Positions 35,879 through 45,528 of a stretch of DNA of 64,000 nucleotides are shown here, in pieces (position 1 is the stretch's first letter; each line of letters starts with the position of its first letter). The translations under genes and the position numbers were made by a program. The stretch spans positions 2,564,747 through 2,628,746 of the forward strand of contig NZ_CP047056.1 of assembly GCF_011065405.1 (NCBI RefSeq). The letters run 5' to 3'. The notes under the pieces were generated by a model that was not told the origin of the DNA, did no database searches, and worked only from the letters and a program-made list of their open reading frames with translations. Origin of the DNA: Succinivibrio dextrinosolvens (GTDB lineage: Bacteria; Pseudomonadota; Gammaproteobacteria; Enterobacterales; Succinivibrionaceae).

Positions 35879-37702
35879 ATGAGTAAAGATGTTTTGTTTT
35901 TAACAGGTATTGAAGACTTTTCAACAGTAATTGAAAAGAATGCATATTACGTAGATAAGACATCATATTTAAAAGAACTGCTTATGAGCGATTCGGAAGT
36001 CATGAATGCCCTTTTCATACGTCCACGCAGATTTGGCAAAACTCTTAATCTTGACATGATCAGGCAGTTCTGCAGACTCAATTATCAAAATCCTGGGGAT
36101 AAATCCTATCAGCAGAAACTCTTTGTAGATAACGGGAGAAATCTTGCTGTTGCAGGTGATGACTACAAAGAATTCCGTGAAAAAATAATGGGAGAATTCC
36201 CTGTCATCAGTATTTCCTTTAAGACTGTTGAGGGGGCTTTTTTCCAGCAGGCTGTATCTCAGCTTATATATAAGGTTGGACTGCTTTATGATGAGTTTTT
36301 ATTTTTGACTGAGAGCTCAAAGCAAGATCCTAGTGATATTGAAAACTTCATTAAGAATAAAGATTTTTGTAAAACACAGAAATCGAAAATCCATCAAGCT
36401 GATAAATTAGTTGAAGCAATAGATATTATAGGCACAGCAATTCCTCAGATAGCCTCCATGCTGTACAAAGAGTATGGACGTAAGGTCATAGTTATCATTG
36501 ATGAATATGATGTTCCTCTGCAGAAAGCTGTTATCGCAAAAGAACCTTACTATGATGACATGCTCAGTATCATCCGAACCTTAAGCGGTAATATCTTCAA
36601 AAAAGACAATGAGCCATGGCTATACAAGGGAATCGTCTCAGGCTGTCTGCGTGTAGCCCATCAGAGTGTATTTACCGATGCCAATAACTTTACAACCTTC
36701 GGTATGAACGATGAGCCCTATACAGGATTCTTTGGCTTCACAGAAAAAGAGACAGAAAAGCTCTTAGCTGACTGTGGACTTTCAGATAAGGAAAGTGAGG
36801 TTAAGGAATGGTATGACGGCTATAGATTTGGCAACAAACATATCTTCTGCCCATGGAGCTTAATCAGCTACTGCTATGCTGCAACACAGAAGGATAACAC
36901 TGTTCCTCAGCCCTTCTGGGTAAACACCAGTGGCAACGATCTTATCACCATGTTCACTGACAACAGTATGGAATCTCACAATGCAGAGAATATAGATAAA
37001 CTGCAAAAACTGATGGAAGGAGAGAATGTTGATATCAGTTTAATGGAATTTACTACCTATCCAGACCTTAGAAACAGAGTAAGCTTTGATGTCTTTATGA
37101 CCATGATGCTGCATACAGGCTATGTAACCTTTGCAGAAGGTTCAGATACAAGCGATAAAGTGACTATAAGAATTCCAAATTTGGAAATTCTGTACTGTTT
37201 TAATAAGAAAAGAGAGCTTCTTTTTGGACAAAATAATCCCTACTGGTACAATCAGGCATTAAAACTTGTAGATTTACTCATGGCAAATAATACTGATGAG
37301 GCTCAGATGCTCATCAGCTCCATGCTAAAAGAGTTTTTAAGTATCAGAAATACCGGAGATGAGCTCTACTACCATGGTTTCATGATTGGCATTCTTGGGT
37401 TGGCAGCAGCAACAAAAAATTTTGAGTATCACGAGGAAATCGAAACAGGAACCGGTTTTTCAGACATTGTCATTGATAGCTTTGATAACAAAACAGTCTG
37501 CATCTTAGAGCTGAAAAAGACAGAAAAACTTGAAGACTGCTATGATGCAGCTCAGACTGCAACTAAGCAGATAATCCAAAAGGATTATGCCTCAAAATTT
37601 ATATCCAGAAGATATAAGAAGGTCTATGGAATCGGTATCGGCTTTGCCAAAAAGAGCTGTGAAATTGTTTCTTTAGGAAACCTTGTCGAAAAAGTCTGTT
37701 AA
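35879..37702 (+). CDS. AAA-ATPase-like / PD-(D/E)XK nuclease-like protein
   Basis: This is a 607-residue member of the AAA-ATPase-like/PDDEXK_9 group and the fourth in the window. It begins FLTGIEDFSTVIEKNAYYVD, with P-loop variant RPRRFGKTLNLDMI near residue 50 and Walker B-like VIVIIDEYDVPLQKA. The C-terminal nuclease-like core is GTGFSDIVIDS...CILELKKTE (D...E-x-K). A conserved aromatic stretch WYDGYRFG...CPWSLISY is typical of the subgroup. The start ATG follows AGAGGCGATT. The gene lies alone between map and a convergent pair, separating the otherwise conserved map-rpsB neighbours. No function is established. Confidence 0.87.
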   Translation: MSKDVLFLTGIEDFSTVIEKNAYYVDKTSYLKELLMSDSEVMNALFIRPRRFGKTLNLDMIRQFCRLNYQNPGDKSYQQKLFVDNGRNLAVAGDDYKEFREKIMGEFPVISISFKTVEGAFFQQAVSQLIYKVGLLYDEFLFLTESSKQDPSDIENFIKNKDFCKTQKSKIHQADKLVEAIDIIGTAIPQIASMLYKEYGRKVIVIIDEYDVPLQKAVIAKEPYYDDMLSIIRTLSGNIFKKDNEPWLYKGIVSGCLRVAHQSVFTDANNFTTFGMNDEPYTGFFGFTEKETEKLLADCGLSDKESEVKEWYDGYRFGNKHIFCPWSLISYCYAATQKDNTVPQPFWVNTSGNDLITMFTDNSMESHNAENIDKLQKLMEGENVDISLMEFTTYPDLRNRVSFDVFMTMMLHTGYVTFAEGSDTSDKVTIRIPNLEILYCFNKKRELLFGQNNPYWYNQALKLVDLLMANNTDEAQMLISSMLKEFLSIRNTGDELYYHGFMIGILGLAAATKNFEYHEEIETGTGFSDIVIDSFDNKTVCILELKKTEKLEDCYDAAQTATKQIIQKDYASKFISRRYKKVYGIGIGFAKKSCEIVSLGNLVEKVC

Positions 37703-37718
37703 TCAGTAAATTATAAGG

Positions 37719-37747
37719 AAAAAAAGCCTTTAATCTAAAGGCTTTTT
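37719..37747. terminator. Bidirectional intrinsic terminator
   Basis: AAAAGCCTTT pairs perfectly with AAAGGCTTTT around AATCT, with A-run and T-run on either side. It serves the rightward AAA gene and the leftward MBL gene. Confidence 0.85.
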
Positions 37748-37759
37748 CAGAAGGAAATT

Positions 37760-38551
37760 CTAGATAGTAATTGTTTCAAGATCTTCTGGAACAAAGATAT
37801 TTCCGTTAAAATAGTGTTTTCCTTCCTCAAGATACAGCTCTTTTCTGTTTTTGATATTCTTCTCTTCAGTGTGGTAGAGAATGATGTTCTTTACATTCAG
37901 TTCAGTAGCCAGTTCACAGGCATCCTTAACTGTGGAATGGTGCTTTTCATATGGCTTGAAGATATCTGCCTGAGAATACAGACAGAAAGCTTCGTGCATC
38001 AGCCATTCTGCATCTCTTGCCATATCTTTTATTGAATCGTTGCAAGGCTCGTCACCGCAGCAGACCAGTTTCTTTCCGTCAAGTGCAAAGCCGAACTGCT
38101 TGGTCTTGGTTGAGTGGATATCAAAGAAAGTAACATCGTGGTTGCAGATTTTTACGGTTTCTCTGTCTGTAACCGGAATCAGCTGCAGAGATTTGCCGAC
38201 GAATTTGAAATCCTTTTCTAAGAGAAGCATCTTGGCAAGATCATAGATGGTTTTGATTACTTCATCATGACCATATACACGGACTACTCCGTCAAAGACC
38301 TTTTCGCGGGATTTCTGACAGATAAGTCTGCTCAGCCAGATCATACCGACAATATGATCAATATGAGTATGGGTTACGAAAATATCGTTAACCTGTTTCC
38401 AGTCGGTACCGGTGTTTTTTAACTGACGCATGATGGTGTTTCCACCGCCGGCATCAACCAGAAAATTACCGTTTGAATCTTTTAATATAAAACAGGTGTT
38501 GTAGACTTCAGTTGTAAAAGCATTTCCTGTTCCTAATAGGGTAATATCCAT
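37760..38551 (-). CDS. MBL-fold metallo-hydrolase, RNase Z-like
   Basis: This 263-residue protein has the metallo-beta-lactamase fold. It begins MDITLLGTGNAF, followed by DAGGGNTIMRQL and the metal motif VTHTHIDHIVG (HxHxDH). Later ligands are likely in CCGDEP and ILYHTEE. The N-terminus and DAGGG resemble RNase Z/ElaC and arylsulfatase-like groups. However, it lacks the long exosite arm of true RNase Z and has HTHIDH rather than HLHGDH, so substrate is uncertain. AAAGGTG precedes the ATG. It runs leftward after sfsA, 55 bases downstream of it, and may be co-transcribed. Confidence 0.8.
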   Translation of the reverse strand: MDITLLGTGNAFTTEVYNTCFILKDSNGNFLVDAGGGNTIMRQLKNTGTDWKQVNDIFVTHTHIDHIVGMIWLSRLICQKSREKVFDGVVRVYGHDEVIKTIYDLAKMLLLEKDFKFVGKSLQLIPVTDRETVKICNHDVTFFDIHSTKTKQFGFALDGKKLVCCGDEPCNDSIKDMARDAEWLMHEAFCLYSQADIFKPYEKHHSTVKDACELATELNVKNIILYHTEEKNIKNRKELYLEEGKHYFNGNIFVPEDLETITI

Positions 38552-38606
38552 GTGTTCACCTTTGAGCTTTTTGATTACTTGTTCGAAATATTATCTCACA
38601 TTGTGG

Positions 38607-39278
38607 CTAAAACTCTACCTTTATGCGATTTGTATCTGGAATTAGAGAGTTTTCTGTGACGCTACAGCCGATAAACCATATTTTTACGCCGGCTTTGACT
38701 GCCTCTTCGAACGCTGTTTCAAACTCAGGATGAATCCTTCCGTTAGGATTTACTTCTGTAACTTCAGGCATCTGTATCACAAAAGCCAGCGCACATCTGA
38801 ATCCTTTTTTATGAGCTTCTATCAGTTCATAAATGTGTTTCACGCCTCTTAGTGTAGGAGCATCTGGAAAGTATCCCACACCATCCTCTTCAAGAGTACA
38901 GCCTTTAACTTCAACAAGATATTTTCTGGAACCTTTTTCCAGATAGAAGTCTATTCGGGAGTTACCGTACTTGTATTCTGGTTTTATAACATCGAATTTG
39001 CCTGTAAGCCATTCCTTCATAAGTGCATTTGGCGCCTGGCTGTCAATATTTACCAGTCCTAGTCCTGCTTTTTCAACGGCAATAAGATCATACTGAGTTT
39101 TTCGCTCAGGATTGTCTGATTTTGTCAGTACAACTTTAGAGTGAGGCAGAAGCAGTTCTCTACAGCGACCGGTATTTTTGACATGGACGGTTTCTTCCTT
39201 TCCGTTTAACCGCACTTTTGCTATAAAGCGGTTTGGCCTCTCAAGAAAGACTGCTTCAACTGTATTATCGTAGAGCAT
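38607..39278 (-). CDS. sfsA: Sugar fermentation stimulation protein SfsA
   Basis: SfsA is a conserved nucleic-acid-associated protein of unclear biochemical role, named for its effect on maltose metabolism. The 223-residue product has the hallmarks: FLERPNRFIAKVRLNGK (OB-like N-terminus), HVKNTGRCRELLLP, then YLVEVKGCTLEEDGVGYFPD and PTLRGVKHIYEL. The E-x-K of VEVKG is the nuclease-like core residue set. AGGAG lies nine bases before the ATG. It is divergent from rpsB. Confidence 0.96.
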   Translation of the reverse strand: MLYDNTVEAVFLERPNRFIAKVRLNGKEETVHVKNTGRCRELLLPHSKVVLTKSDNPERKTQYDLIAVEKAGLGLVNIDSQAPNALMKEWLTGKFDVIKPEYKYGNSRIDFYLEKGSRKYLVEVKGCTLEEDGVGYFPDAPTLRGVKHIYELIEAHKKGFRCALAFVIQMPEVTEVNPNGRIHPEFETAFEEAVKAGVKIWFIGCSVTENSLIPDTNRIKVEF

Positions 39279-39632
39279 GTTTTTTTTCTCCTGTCTGTCT
39301 CGATAAGAATGTTAGCAGATTCTTCTGTATCCTAGTATGTGCCGAATGGCTTTTCTTTGGTTTCCTGAGTCATTGTCAATATTACAGTGGGAACCGCTGA
39401 TTACAGACTTGAATTATAAGGATAAAAAATTTACAAAATAATTAAAAAAACATGATAAAATAACGTGCCTTTTGTGTGGGTACATGAAAGGTAAATTAAT
39501 ACTCAGTGAGTATGATTTTTTATTTTTTTTAGAAAACGCACACTGTTTGTCAACGTCCATGACTGGGTGCCATTATTATGGTTAGTCAGGCGGAACAGTG
39601 GAGGCTTAACCCTAATTTAGAGGATATTTTAT
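39279..39632 (+). promoter_or_regulatory. Divergent region with rpsB promoter and long 5' leader
   Basis: The 354 bases before rpsB contain no gene. A stem CCTTT/AAAGG occurs at 39468-39491. The final 90 bases (GACTGGGTGCCATT onward to TTAACCCTAATTTAGAGG) are more G+C-rich and look structured. In gammaproteobacteria the rpsB leader is the target of feedback control by ribosomal protein S2. A similar element is plausible here but not demonstrated. Confidence 0.4.
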
Positions 39633-40379
39633 ATGTCTACCATCACTATGCGCGATATGCTACAGGCTGGCGTTCACTTCGGTCACCAAACCCGTTACTG
39701 GAATCCTAAAATGAAGCAGTACATTTTTGGTGCTCGCAACGGCATTCACATCATCAACCTAGAGAAGACTGTTGAGTGCTACGAGTCAGCATTGAACTTC
39801 CTAAGCAGCACTGTTGCTCACAAGGGTAAGGTTCTTTTCGTTGGTACCAAGCGCGCAGCAAGCGATAAAGTAGGTCCTGCAGCAACTGCATGTGGTCAGT
39901 TCTATGTTGATCACCGTTGGTTAGGCGGTATGTTAACCAACTGGAAGACCGTTCGTCAGTCAATCAAGCGTCTAAAGGAATTAGAGGCTCAGACTCAGGA
40001 TGGCACTTTCGATAAGTTAACTAAGAAAGAAGCATTACTACGTACCCGTGAGCTTGAGAAGTTAAACCGTTCATTAGGCGGTATCAAGGATATGGGTGGT
40101 CTACCAGACGCATTATTCGTAATCGATGCTGAAGTAGAGCACATCGCTATCAAAGAAGCTAACAACCTAGGTATCCCTGTTGTTGCTATCGTTGATACTA
40201 ACTCAAACCCAGACGGCGTAAATTACGTAATTCCTGGTAACGACGACGCTATCCGCGCTGTTGACTTATACCTGAAGGGCGCAGTTGAGACCATCAACGC
40301 TGCTCGTTCACAGGTTGTAAATCAGGAAAAGGCTGAAGTAGCTGAAGCTGCTGGCGAAGAAGTTGCAAAGGCTGAATAA
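39633..40379 (+). CDS. rpsB: 30S ribosomal protein S2
   Basis: S2 bridges the head and body of the 30S subunit. The 248-residue product begins [20 protein letters not shown] and has the family core [20 protein letters not shown], with [16 protein letters not shown] and the C-terminal [19 protein letters not shown]. Codon use is strongly biased, as in other highly expressed genes here. AGAGGAT precedes the ATG. It heads the rpsB-tsf transcription unit. Confidence 0.99.
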   Translation: MSTITMRDMLQAGVHFGHQTRYWNPKMKQYIFGARNGIHIINLEKTVECYESALNFLSSTVAHKGKVLFVGTKRAASDKVGPAATACGQFYVDHRWLGGMLTNWKTVRQSIKRLKELEAQTQDGTFDKLTKKEALLRTRELEKLNRSLGGIKDMGGLPDALFVIDAEVEHIAIKEANNLGIPVVAIVDTNSNPDGVNYVIPGNDDAIRAVDLYLKGAVETINAARSQVVNQEKAEVAEAAGEEVAKAE

Positions 40380-40411
40380 GTTTGATTGGATCTTTAATTT
40401 AGATCTAGATG

Positions 40412-40475
40412 CTATGGTGCAGGTTGCGCCATAGATTACGTGAACTTTTATAAGGCCGGTTTTATCCGGCCTTTT
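40412..40475 (+). terminator. Two hairpins between rpsB and tsf
   Basis: CTATGGTGC/GCGCCATAG (40412-40434) is followed by AAGGCCGG/CCGGCCTTTT (40452-40475), the second with a short T-run. The second looks like a partial intrinsic terminator that would lower tsf expression relative to rpsB, as is known in enterobacteria. Confidence 0.7.
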
Positions 40476-40497
40476 ACAGATTTAAGAGGAATAAAAC

Positions 40498-41385
40498 ATG
40501 GCTACCGTAACCGCTGCTATGGTTAAAGAACTACGTGACGCTACTGGCGCAGGTATGATGGACTGTAAGAAGGCTTTAGTTGCTGCTGACGGCAACATGC
40601 AGGCTGCTATTGACGCAATGCGTAAGAGCGGTGCTGCTAAGGCTGCTAAGAAGGCTGATCGTACTGCTGCTGAAGGTGTTATCACTGTTGCTCAGAACGG
40701 CAACAAGATTGCTTTAGTTGAAGTAAACTCAGAGACCGATTTCTGCGCAAAGAATGCAGAGTTTGTTGAGTTCGCTCAGAAGGTTGCTGATGTTGCTCTT
40801 GCAAACAGCATTTCTGACATCGAGGCTTTAAAGAACGCTCAGTTAGATGGTCAGACTGTTGCTGAAGGTTTAACTGCTTTAGTTGCTAAGATCGGTGAGA
40901 ATCTACAGGTTCGTCGTGTTTCATTAGTTAACGCAAATGCTGATGAGACTGTTGGTGTATACGTTCACTCAAACAAGCGCATCGGTGTTGCTGTTGTTCT
41001 TAAGGGTGGCGATACCGAGACTGCTAAGCACGTTGCTATGCACGTATGTGCTGCTAAGCCTCAGTTCGTTAAGCCAGAGAATGTATCAGCAGACGTTGTT
41101 GAGCACGAGCGTCAGGTTCAGATCGAGATCGCTATGAACTCAGGCAAGCCACAGAACATCGCTGAGAAGATGGTTGAAGGCCGTATGAAGAAGTTCACCG
41201 GTGAAATTTCTCTAACCGGTCAGCAGTTCGTTATGAACCCAGAAGTTACCGTTGGTCAGATGCTGAAAGAGAAGGGCGCTGACGCTGTTTCATTCGTTCG
41301 TCTAGAGGTTGGCGAGGGAATCGAGAAGCAGGTTGTTGATTTTGCAGCTGAGGTTCAGGCTCAGGTTGCAGCCGCACAGAAGTAA
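40498..41385 (+). CDS. tsf: Elongation factor Ts
   Basis: EF-Ts is the nucleotide-exchange factor for EF-Tu. The 295-residue protein has the N-terminal UBA-like domain ([19 protein letters not shown]) and the TDFCAKN motif (in [13 protein letters not shown]) that contacts EF-Tu, then two core subdomains. Length is near the 283 of E. coli. AGAGGA lies upstream. It is separated from rpsB by the attenuating hairpins and followed 20 bases later by pyrH. Confidence 0.99.
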   Translation: MATVTAAMVKELRDATGAGMMDCKKALVAADGNMQAAIDAMRKSGAAKAAKKADRTAAEGVITVAQNGNKIALVEVNSETDFCAKNAEFVEFAQKVADVALANSISDIEALKNAQLDGQTVAEGLTALVAKIGENLQVRRVSLVNANADETVGVYVHSNKRIGVAVVLKGGDTETAKHVAMHVCAAKPQFVKPENVSADVVEHERQVQIEIAMNSGKPQNIAEKMVEGRMKKFTGEISLTGQQFVMNPEVTVGQMLKEKGADAVSFVRLEVGEGIEKQVVDFAAEVQAQVAAAQK

Positions 41386-41405
41386 TTTGGCGGAGTAAAC
41401 AAATA

Positions 41406-42131
41406 ATGTCTTCGGAGCAGAAAAGTAACGTTCGTAGAATTCTACTTAAGATTTCAGGTGAAGCCTTAAGTGGAGATACTGGTTTTGGAATTGATCCTGC
41501 TGTTCTATCTCAGACTGCAAAGGCAATCAGAGAAGTTCAGAAAAAGGGTGTTCAGACCGTATTGGTAATTGGTGGCGGAAATATTTTCCGCGGAGCTGCA
41601 TTACAGAAAGCAGGTTTTGACAGAGTTTCAGGCGACCAGATGGGTATGCTTGCAACTATCATGAACGGACTTGCAATGAGAGAGGAATTAAAGTCTCAGG
41701 GTGGCAAGTGTGTACTTATGAGTGCATATGGAATTCCATCTATTACAGCTCAGTACAGTGCAACAGAAGGTCGTGACCTGCTAAACCAGGGGTACAGCCT
41801 GATTGTTGCCGGAGGTACTGGTTCTCCTTTCTTTACAACTGATACAGCTGCTGTTTTACGAGCAATTGAACTTCAATGCTCTGAAGTTTTAAAAGCTACC
41901 AAGGTTGATGGTATTTACACGGCAGATCCTGTAAAAGACAAGAGTGCTACCAAGTTTGATGCTCTAACCTTTGATGAGGTTATTTCTAAACAATTAGAAG
42001 TGATGGACCTCACTGCTTTTGCATTAGCACGTGAACATCACATGCCAATTAGAGTATTCTCTATGAATAAACCTGGTGCATTTGATAAGGCTGCAATTGG
42101 TGAAGCCGAAGGAACTGTGGTTAGCGATTAA
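41406..42131 (+). CDS. pyrH: UMP kinase
   Basis: This hexameric bacterial UMP kinase makes UDP from UMP and ATP. The 241-residue protein has the amino-acid-kinase fold signature RILLKISGEALSGD, VIGGGNIFRG, and FFTTDTAAVLRAIE with KATKVDGIYTADPVKD near the C-terminal third. GGAG precedes the ATG. It lies between tsf and frr as in most proteobacteria. Confidence 0.99.
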   Translation: MSSEQKSNVRRILLKISGEALSGDTGFGIDPAVLSQTAKAIREVQKKGVQTVLVIGGGNIFRGAALQKAGFDRVSGDQMGMLATIMNGLAMREELKSQGGKCVLMSAYGIPSITAQYSATEGRDLLNQGYSLIVAGGTGSPFFTTDTAAVLRAIELQCSEVLKATKVDGIYTADPVKDKSATKFDALTFDEVISKQLEVMDLTAFALAREHHMPIRVFSMNKPGAFDKAAIGEAEGTVVSD

Positions 42132-42144
42132 GGAGTTTATATAA

Positions 42145-42702
42145 ATGTTAAATGACGTTCATAAAAATGCAGAAGCTCGTATGAACAAGGCTGTTGAGTC
42201 TTTAGATGTACGCCTATCAAAGATTCGTACTGGACGTGCTCAGCCAGCTTTACTTGACGGTATTATGGTTGATTACTACGGCAGCCAGACCCCATTACGT
42301 CAGGTAGCACAGATCAATGTTGAAGATGCCCGTACCCTTAAGTTAAGCGTATTCGACAGAAACGCAATCAAGGCAGTTGAAAAGGCAATTCAGCAGTCAG
42401 AATTAGGTTTAAATCCTGTTGTTGCAGGTGTTGAAATCCGTGTACCTCTACCTCCATTAACCGAAGAGCGTCGTAAAGAGCTGGTTAAGATCGTTAAGAA
42501 CGAAGTAGAGCAGTCAAAGGTAGAAATTCGTAACATCCGTCGTGATGCTAATGCAGAAGTAAAAGACCTTCAGAAGAACAAAGAGATTTCTGAGGATGAT
42601 CAGCGTTCTGCAGAAGAAAAGATCCAGAAGCTAACTGATGCTTCAATCAAGAAGACTGATGATCTTCTGGCAGCAAAACAGAAAGAGTTAATGGAAATTT
42701 AA
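42145..42702 (+). CDS. frr: Ribosome recycling factor
   Basis: RRF splits post-termination ribosomes together with EF-G. It is 185 residues with the family motifs [36 protein letters not shown] and [21 protein letters not shown] lies before the ATG. Length matches E. coli (185). Confidence 0.99.
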   Translation: MLNDVHKNAEARMNKAVESLDVRLSKIRTGRAQPALLDGIMVDYYGSQTPLRQVAQINVEDARTLKLSVFDRNAIKAVEKAIQQSELGLNPVVAGVEIRVPLPPLTEERRKELVKIVKNEVEQSKVEIRNIRRDANAEVKDLQKNKEISEDDQRSAEEKIQKLTDASIKKTDDLLAAKQKELMEI

Positions 42703-42711
42703 TTCATCTGT

Positions 42712-43464
42712 ATGCCGATTAGTCCAAATACTCCGGGGAGCTTAACTGCTCCTCGTCATTTAGCCATTATTATGGATGGAAATGGTCGATGGGCACAATC
42801 TCGCGGAAAACAGCGAGTAAGTGGTCATCAAGAGGGAGCTAATGCTGTTAGACGAGTTATCACTGAGTGTGCAAAGATGGGAGTTAAGGAATTAACTCTT
42901 TTTGCATTTTCTAGTGAGAACTGGAAACGACCTTCAATGGAAGTTAACGCCCTTATGACCCTGTTTGTCCAGGCTATCCGCAAAGAAAGCAAAAATCTTT
43001 TAGATAACGGAATCCGTACCAGAATTGCTGGCGATATTTCCCGTTTTCCAAAAGTTCTTCAGACTCAGATTAAAAAGCTTGAAAATTTAACTGCAGACTG
43101 TGATGTCATGAAACTTAACATCGCTGCAAACTATGGTGGCCGCTGGGATATCCTTCAGGCATGCAAAAAACTTATGCACACGTGTTCAGATGAGTCCCTG
43201 GATATTGACGCTATAACAGAAGAGCAGTTTACCGAACAGCTTGATATCATCTCTGACGTTGATCTGATGATCAGAACCGGCGGAGAGCAGAGAATCAGTA
43301 ATTTCCTGCTATGGCAGGCAGCATATGCTGAGCTTTTTTTCTCAGATACTCTGTGGCCGGATTTCGGCAAAGAAGATTTAATTCAGGCCTTTACTTTTTT
43401 CAATAGCAGAGAGCGTCGTTTCGGCATGACCTCTGCTCAGGTACAAAAAAAGGATAATCAATAA
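42712..43464 (+). CDS. uppS: Undecaprenyl diphosphate synthase
   Basis: This cis-prenyltransferase makes the C55 carrier for peptidoglycan and other polymers. It is 250 residues with HLAIIMDGNGRWAQSRGKQR (catalytic Asp and diphosphate-binding Arg), FAFSSENWKRP and the C-terminal DLMIRTGGEQRISNFLLWQAAYAE signature. The ribosome site is weak, so it may depend on coupling to frr. It overlaps cdsA by one base (TAATG). In E. coli dxr lies between frr and uppS; here dxr is downstream of cdsA. Confidence 0.98.
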   Translation: MPISPNTPGSLTAPRHLAIIMDGNGRWAQSRGKQRVSGHQEGANAVRRVITECAKMGVKELTLFAFSSENWKRPSMEVNALMTLFVQAIRKESKNLLDNGIRTRIAGDISRFPKVLQTQIKKLENLTADCDVMKLNIAANYGGRWDILQACKKLMHTCSDESLDIDAITEEQFTEQLDIISDVDLMIRTGGEQRISNFLLWQAAYAELFFSDTLWPDFGKEDLIQAFTFFNSRERRFGMTSAQVQKKDNQ

Positions 43465-44327
43465 TGTTAACAAGAATCTGTACAGCTGTTGTCCTGATTG
43501 TGGCCGTACTTGCATGGCTGTTTAAGGCTGATTATGCAATTTATGCCATGGGCTGTCTGTTTATGTATGCTGTAGGTGCTTATGAAATGGGCCCTCTGTT
43601 AGGCTACAAGAGCAGAATTCCTTTCATTCTGATTTCATGTATCTGTGCAGTTCTGTCCTTTATTGCCGTTGGCAATCCTGGAAATTTTATCAATACAGGC
43701 ATTCCTTCAACCGCACAGTACATCACTGTCGCAGGTATGATTGTCTGGATAGGCAGTTTACCTTTATTGATAAAATATCCACATAATACTGGATGGCATA
43801 AGAATCTTATTTTAAACACCATCATTGGTATTCTGCTTCTGGTTCCATTCCTGATGGGACTTCTGATTTTAAGAGCCAGTGAGTATGCAACCAATAATCT
43901 TGCAGGCTCATTCCTGGTTTTAAGTGTAATGGCTCTGGTCTGGTGTGCAGATTCCGGTGCTTACTTTACAGGTTATTTCCTGGGTAAGCACAAGATGCTG
44001 CCTAATGTAAGTCCTAAAAAGACTGTTGAAGGTCTTATTGGAGGCCTTGTTACCGCACTAATCGGCATGTACATTTTCATGCAGATGGGCTGGTTCGGTC
44101 AGTACGCAGACAACAAGTTTGCCTTAACCTGTGCCTGTGTGGCTGCAATCGTGTTCTCTGTAATCGGTGATCTTGTGGAGAGTATGCTCAAGAGAATCGT
44201 TGGTATCAAGGATTCAGGCAAAATCTTCCCAGGCCACGGAGGCATGCTTGATCGTATTGATTCACAGCTTGCTGCCATTCCTGTATTTCTGACAGTCATC
44301 TGGTTGGTAAGCGGGGAGTTACGTTAG
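43464..44327 (+). CDS. cdsA: Phosphatidate cytidylyltransferase
   Basis: This membrane enzyme makes CDP-diacylglycerol, the precursor of phospholipids. The 287-residue protein has about eight membrane segments and the signature SVIGDLVESMLKRIVGIKD followed by the GHGGMLDRIDS stretch, where the aspartates bind metal. It is translated from an ATG overlapping the uppS stop. Confidence 0.98.
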   Translation: MLTRICTAVVLIVAVLAWLFKADYAIYAMGCLFMYAVGAYEMGPLLGYKSRIPFILISCICAVLSFIAVGNPGNFINTGIPSTAQYITVAGMIVWIGSLPLLIKYPHNTGWHKNLILNTIIGILLLVPFLMGLLILRASEYATNNLAGSFLVLSVMALVWCADSGAYFTGYFLGKHKMLPNVSPKKTVEGLIGGLVTALIGMYIFMQMGWFGQYADNKFALTCACVAAIVFSVIGDLVESMLKRIVGIKDSGKIFPGHGGMLDRIDSQLAAIPVFLTVIWLVSGELR

Positions 44328-44328
44328 T

Positions 44329-45528
44329 ATGAAAAGTGTTACTCTTTTAGGTGCTACCGGTTCAATCGGAACCTCAACTCTTGATGTAATCAGAAGACAC
44401 AAGGATGAATTCTGTCTGCACGGAATTGTTGCAAATTCATCAGTCGACAAGACTATTGAGATTATCAGGGAATTTAAGCCACAGAGAGTTGCTCTTGCAG
44501 ATACTCTTGCCTGCAAGAAACTTCAGGAAGAGCTGATAAAGCAGAATCTGTTTGCTGAGGTGCTTGAAGGTCAGAAGGGTGTTGAAGAATTATCCGGTGA
44601 CGGTGCTGCAGAGATAGTTGTAGCCGCAATTGTCGGTGCTGCAGGACTCAAGCCAATTCTTGCTGCTGTAAAGACCGGCTGTATTGTTGCACTTGCCAAC
44701 AAAGAATCTCTGGTTATGTCTGGTAAGATTTTCTTTGAAGAGTCCAAGAAATACGGTGCAAAGATTCTTCCTGTAGACAGCGAGCACAGTGCTATTTTCC
44801 AGTGTCTTCCTTATGAGTTGCAGACCAACCTTGGTTTCTGTGATTTAAAGAAGGCAAATGTTTCAAAGATTCTTTTAACAGGTTCTGGCGGTCCATTCAG
44901 AGATACTCCTTTGGCAGAGCTTCCTGCTGTTACCCCAAAGCAGGCCGTAGCTCATCCAGTATGGTCAATGGGGCCTAAGATCTCTGTTGATTCAGCCACC
45001 ATGATGAATAAGGGACTTGAGTTTATTGAGGCTCGTTACCTGTTCAATGCAACAGACGAGGATATCAAGGTTGTTATTCATCCTCAGTCAGTTATTCACT
45101 CCATGGTTGCTTATACCGACGGTGCTGTTCTAGCCCAGATGGGGCAGCCGGATATGAGAACTCCAATTGCTGTGGCAATGGGATTCCCTGAGAGAATTGA
45201 ATCCGGTGTTGCTCCTCTTGATTTTGAAAAGTTGGGAGAGCTTACCTTCAGAGCTCCTGATTATGACAGATATCCTTGTCTGAAGCTTGCAATGCAGGCA
45301 AGTGTGAGTGGACAGGGTGCAACCACAGCTCTTAATGCCGCCAATGAAATCGCGGTAGGTGCCTTCCTTAAGGAAAAAATCAGATATACAGACATAGCAG
45401 TCGTTGTGGAGAAGGTTTTAAATACCTTCGGTTCACCAGAACTTAAGACTGTGGATGAGGTTATGAACGCTGATTCTCAGTCAAGAGAGATTGCTATACA
45501 GGCTGTTAAGGAGCTGGCTAATGGTTAA
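44329..45528 (+). CDS. dxr: 1-deoxy-D-xylulose 5-phosphate reductoisomerase
   Basis: Dxr commits DXP to MEP, the second step of bacterial isoprenoid synthesis. The 399-residue protein starts with the NADPH-binding LLGATGSIGTSTLDVI. It has the metal-binding LPVDSEHSAIFQCL (Asp, Glu), the loop GSGGPFRDTPL, and HPVWSMGPKISVDSATMMNKGLE. GGGGAG precedes the ATG. Its place directly after cdsA, not between frr and uppS, is a small rearrangement relative to E. coli. It feeds the same pathway as uppS. Confidence 0.99.
   Translation: MKSVTLLGATGSIGTSTLDVIRRHKDEFCLHGIVANSSVDKTIEIIREFKPQRVALADTLACKKLQEELIKQNLFAEVLEGQKGVEELSGDGAAEIVVAAIVGAAGLKPILAAVKTGCIVALANKESLVMSGKIFFEESKKYGAKILPVDSEHSAIFQCLPYELQTNLGFCDLKKANVSKILLTGSGGPFRDTPLAELPAVTPKQAVAHPVWSMGPKISVDSATMMNKGLEFIEARYLFNATDEDIKVVIHPQSVIHSMVAYTDGAVLAQMGQPDMRTPIAVAMGFPERIESGVAPLDFEKLGELTFRAPDYDRYPCLKLAMQASVSGQGATTALNAANEIAVGAFLKEKIRYTDIAVVVEKVLNTFGSPELKTVDEVMNADSQSREIAIQAVKELANG

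Noticed and set aside
37760-38551. Calling the MBL-fold gene RNase Z (rnz)
   Set aside because: The metal motif is HTHIDH rather than the usual HLHGDH and the exosite arm is not evident, so only the fold is named.
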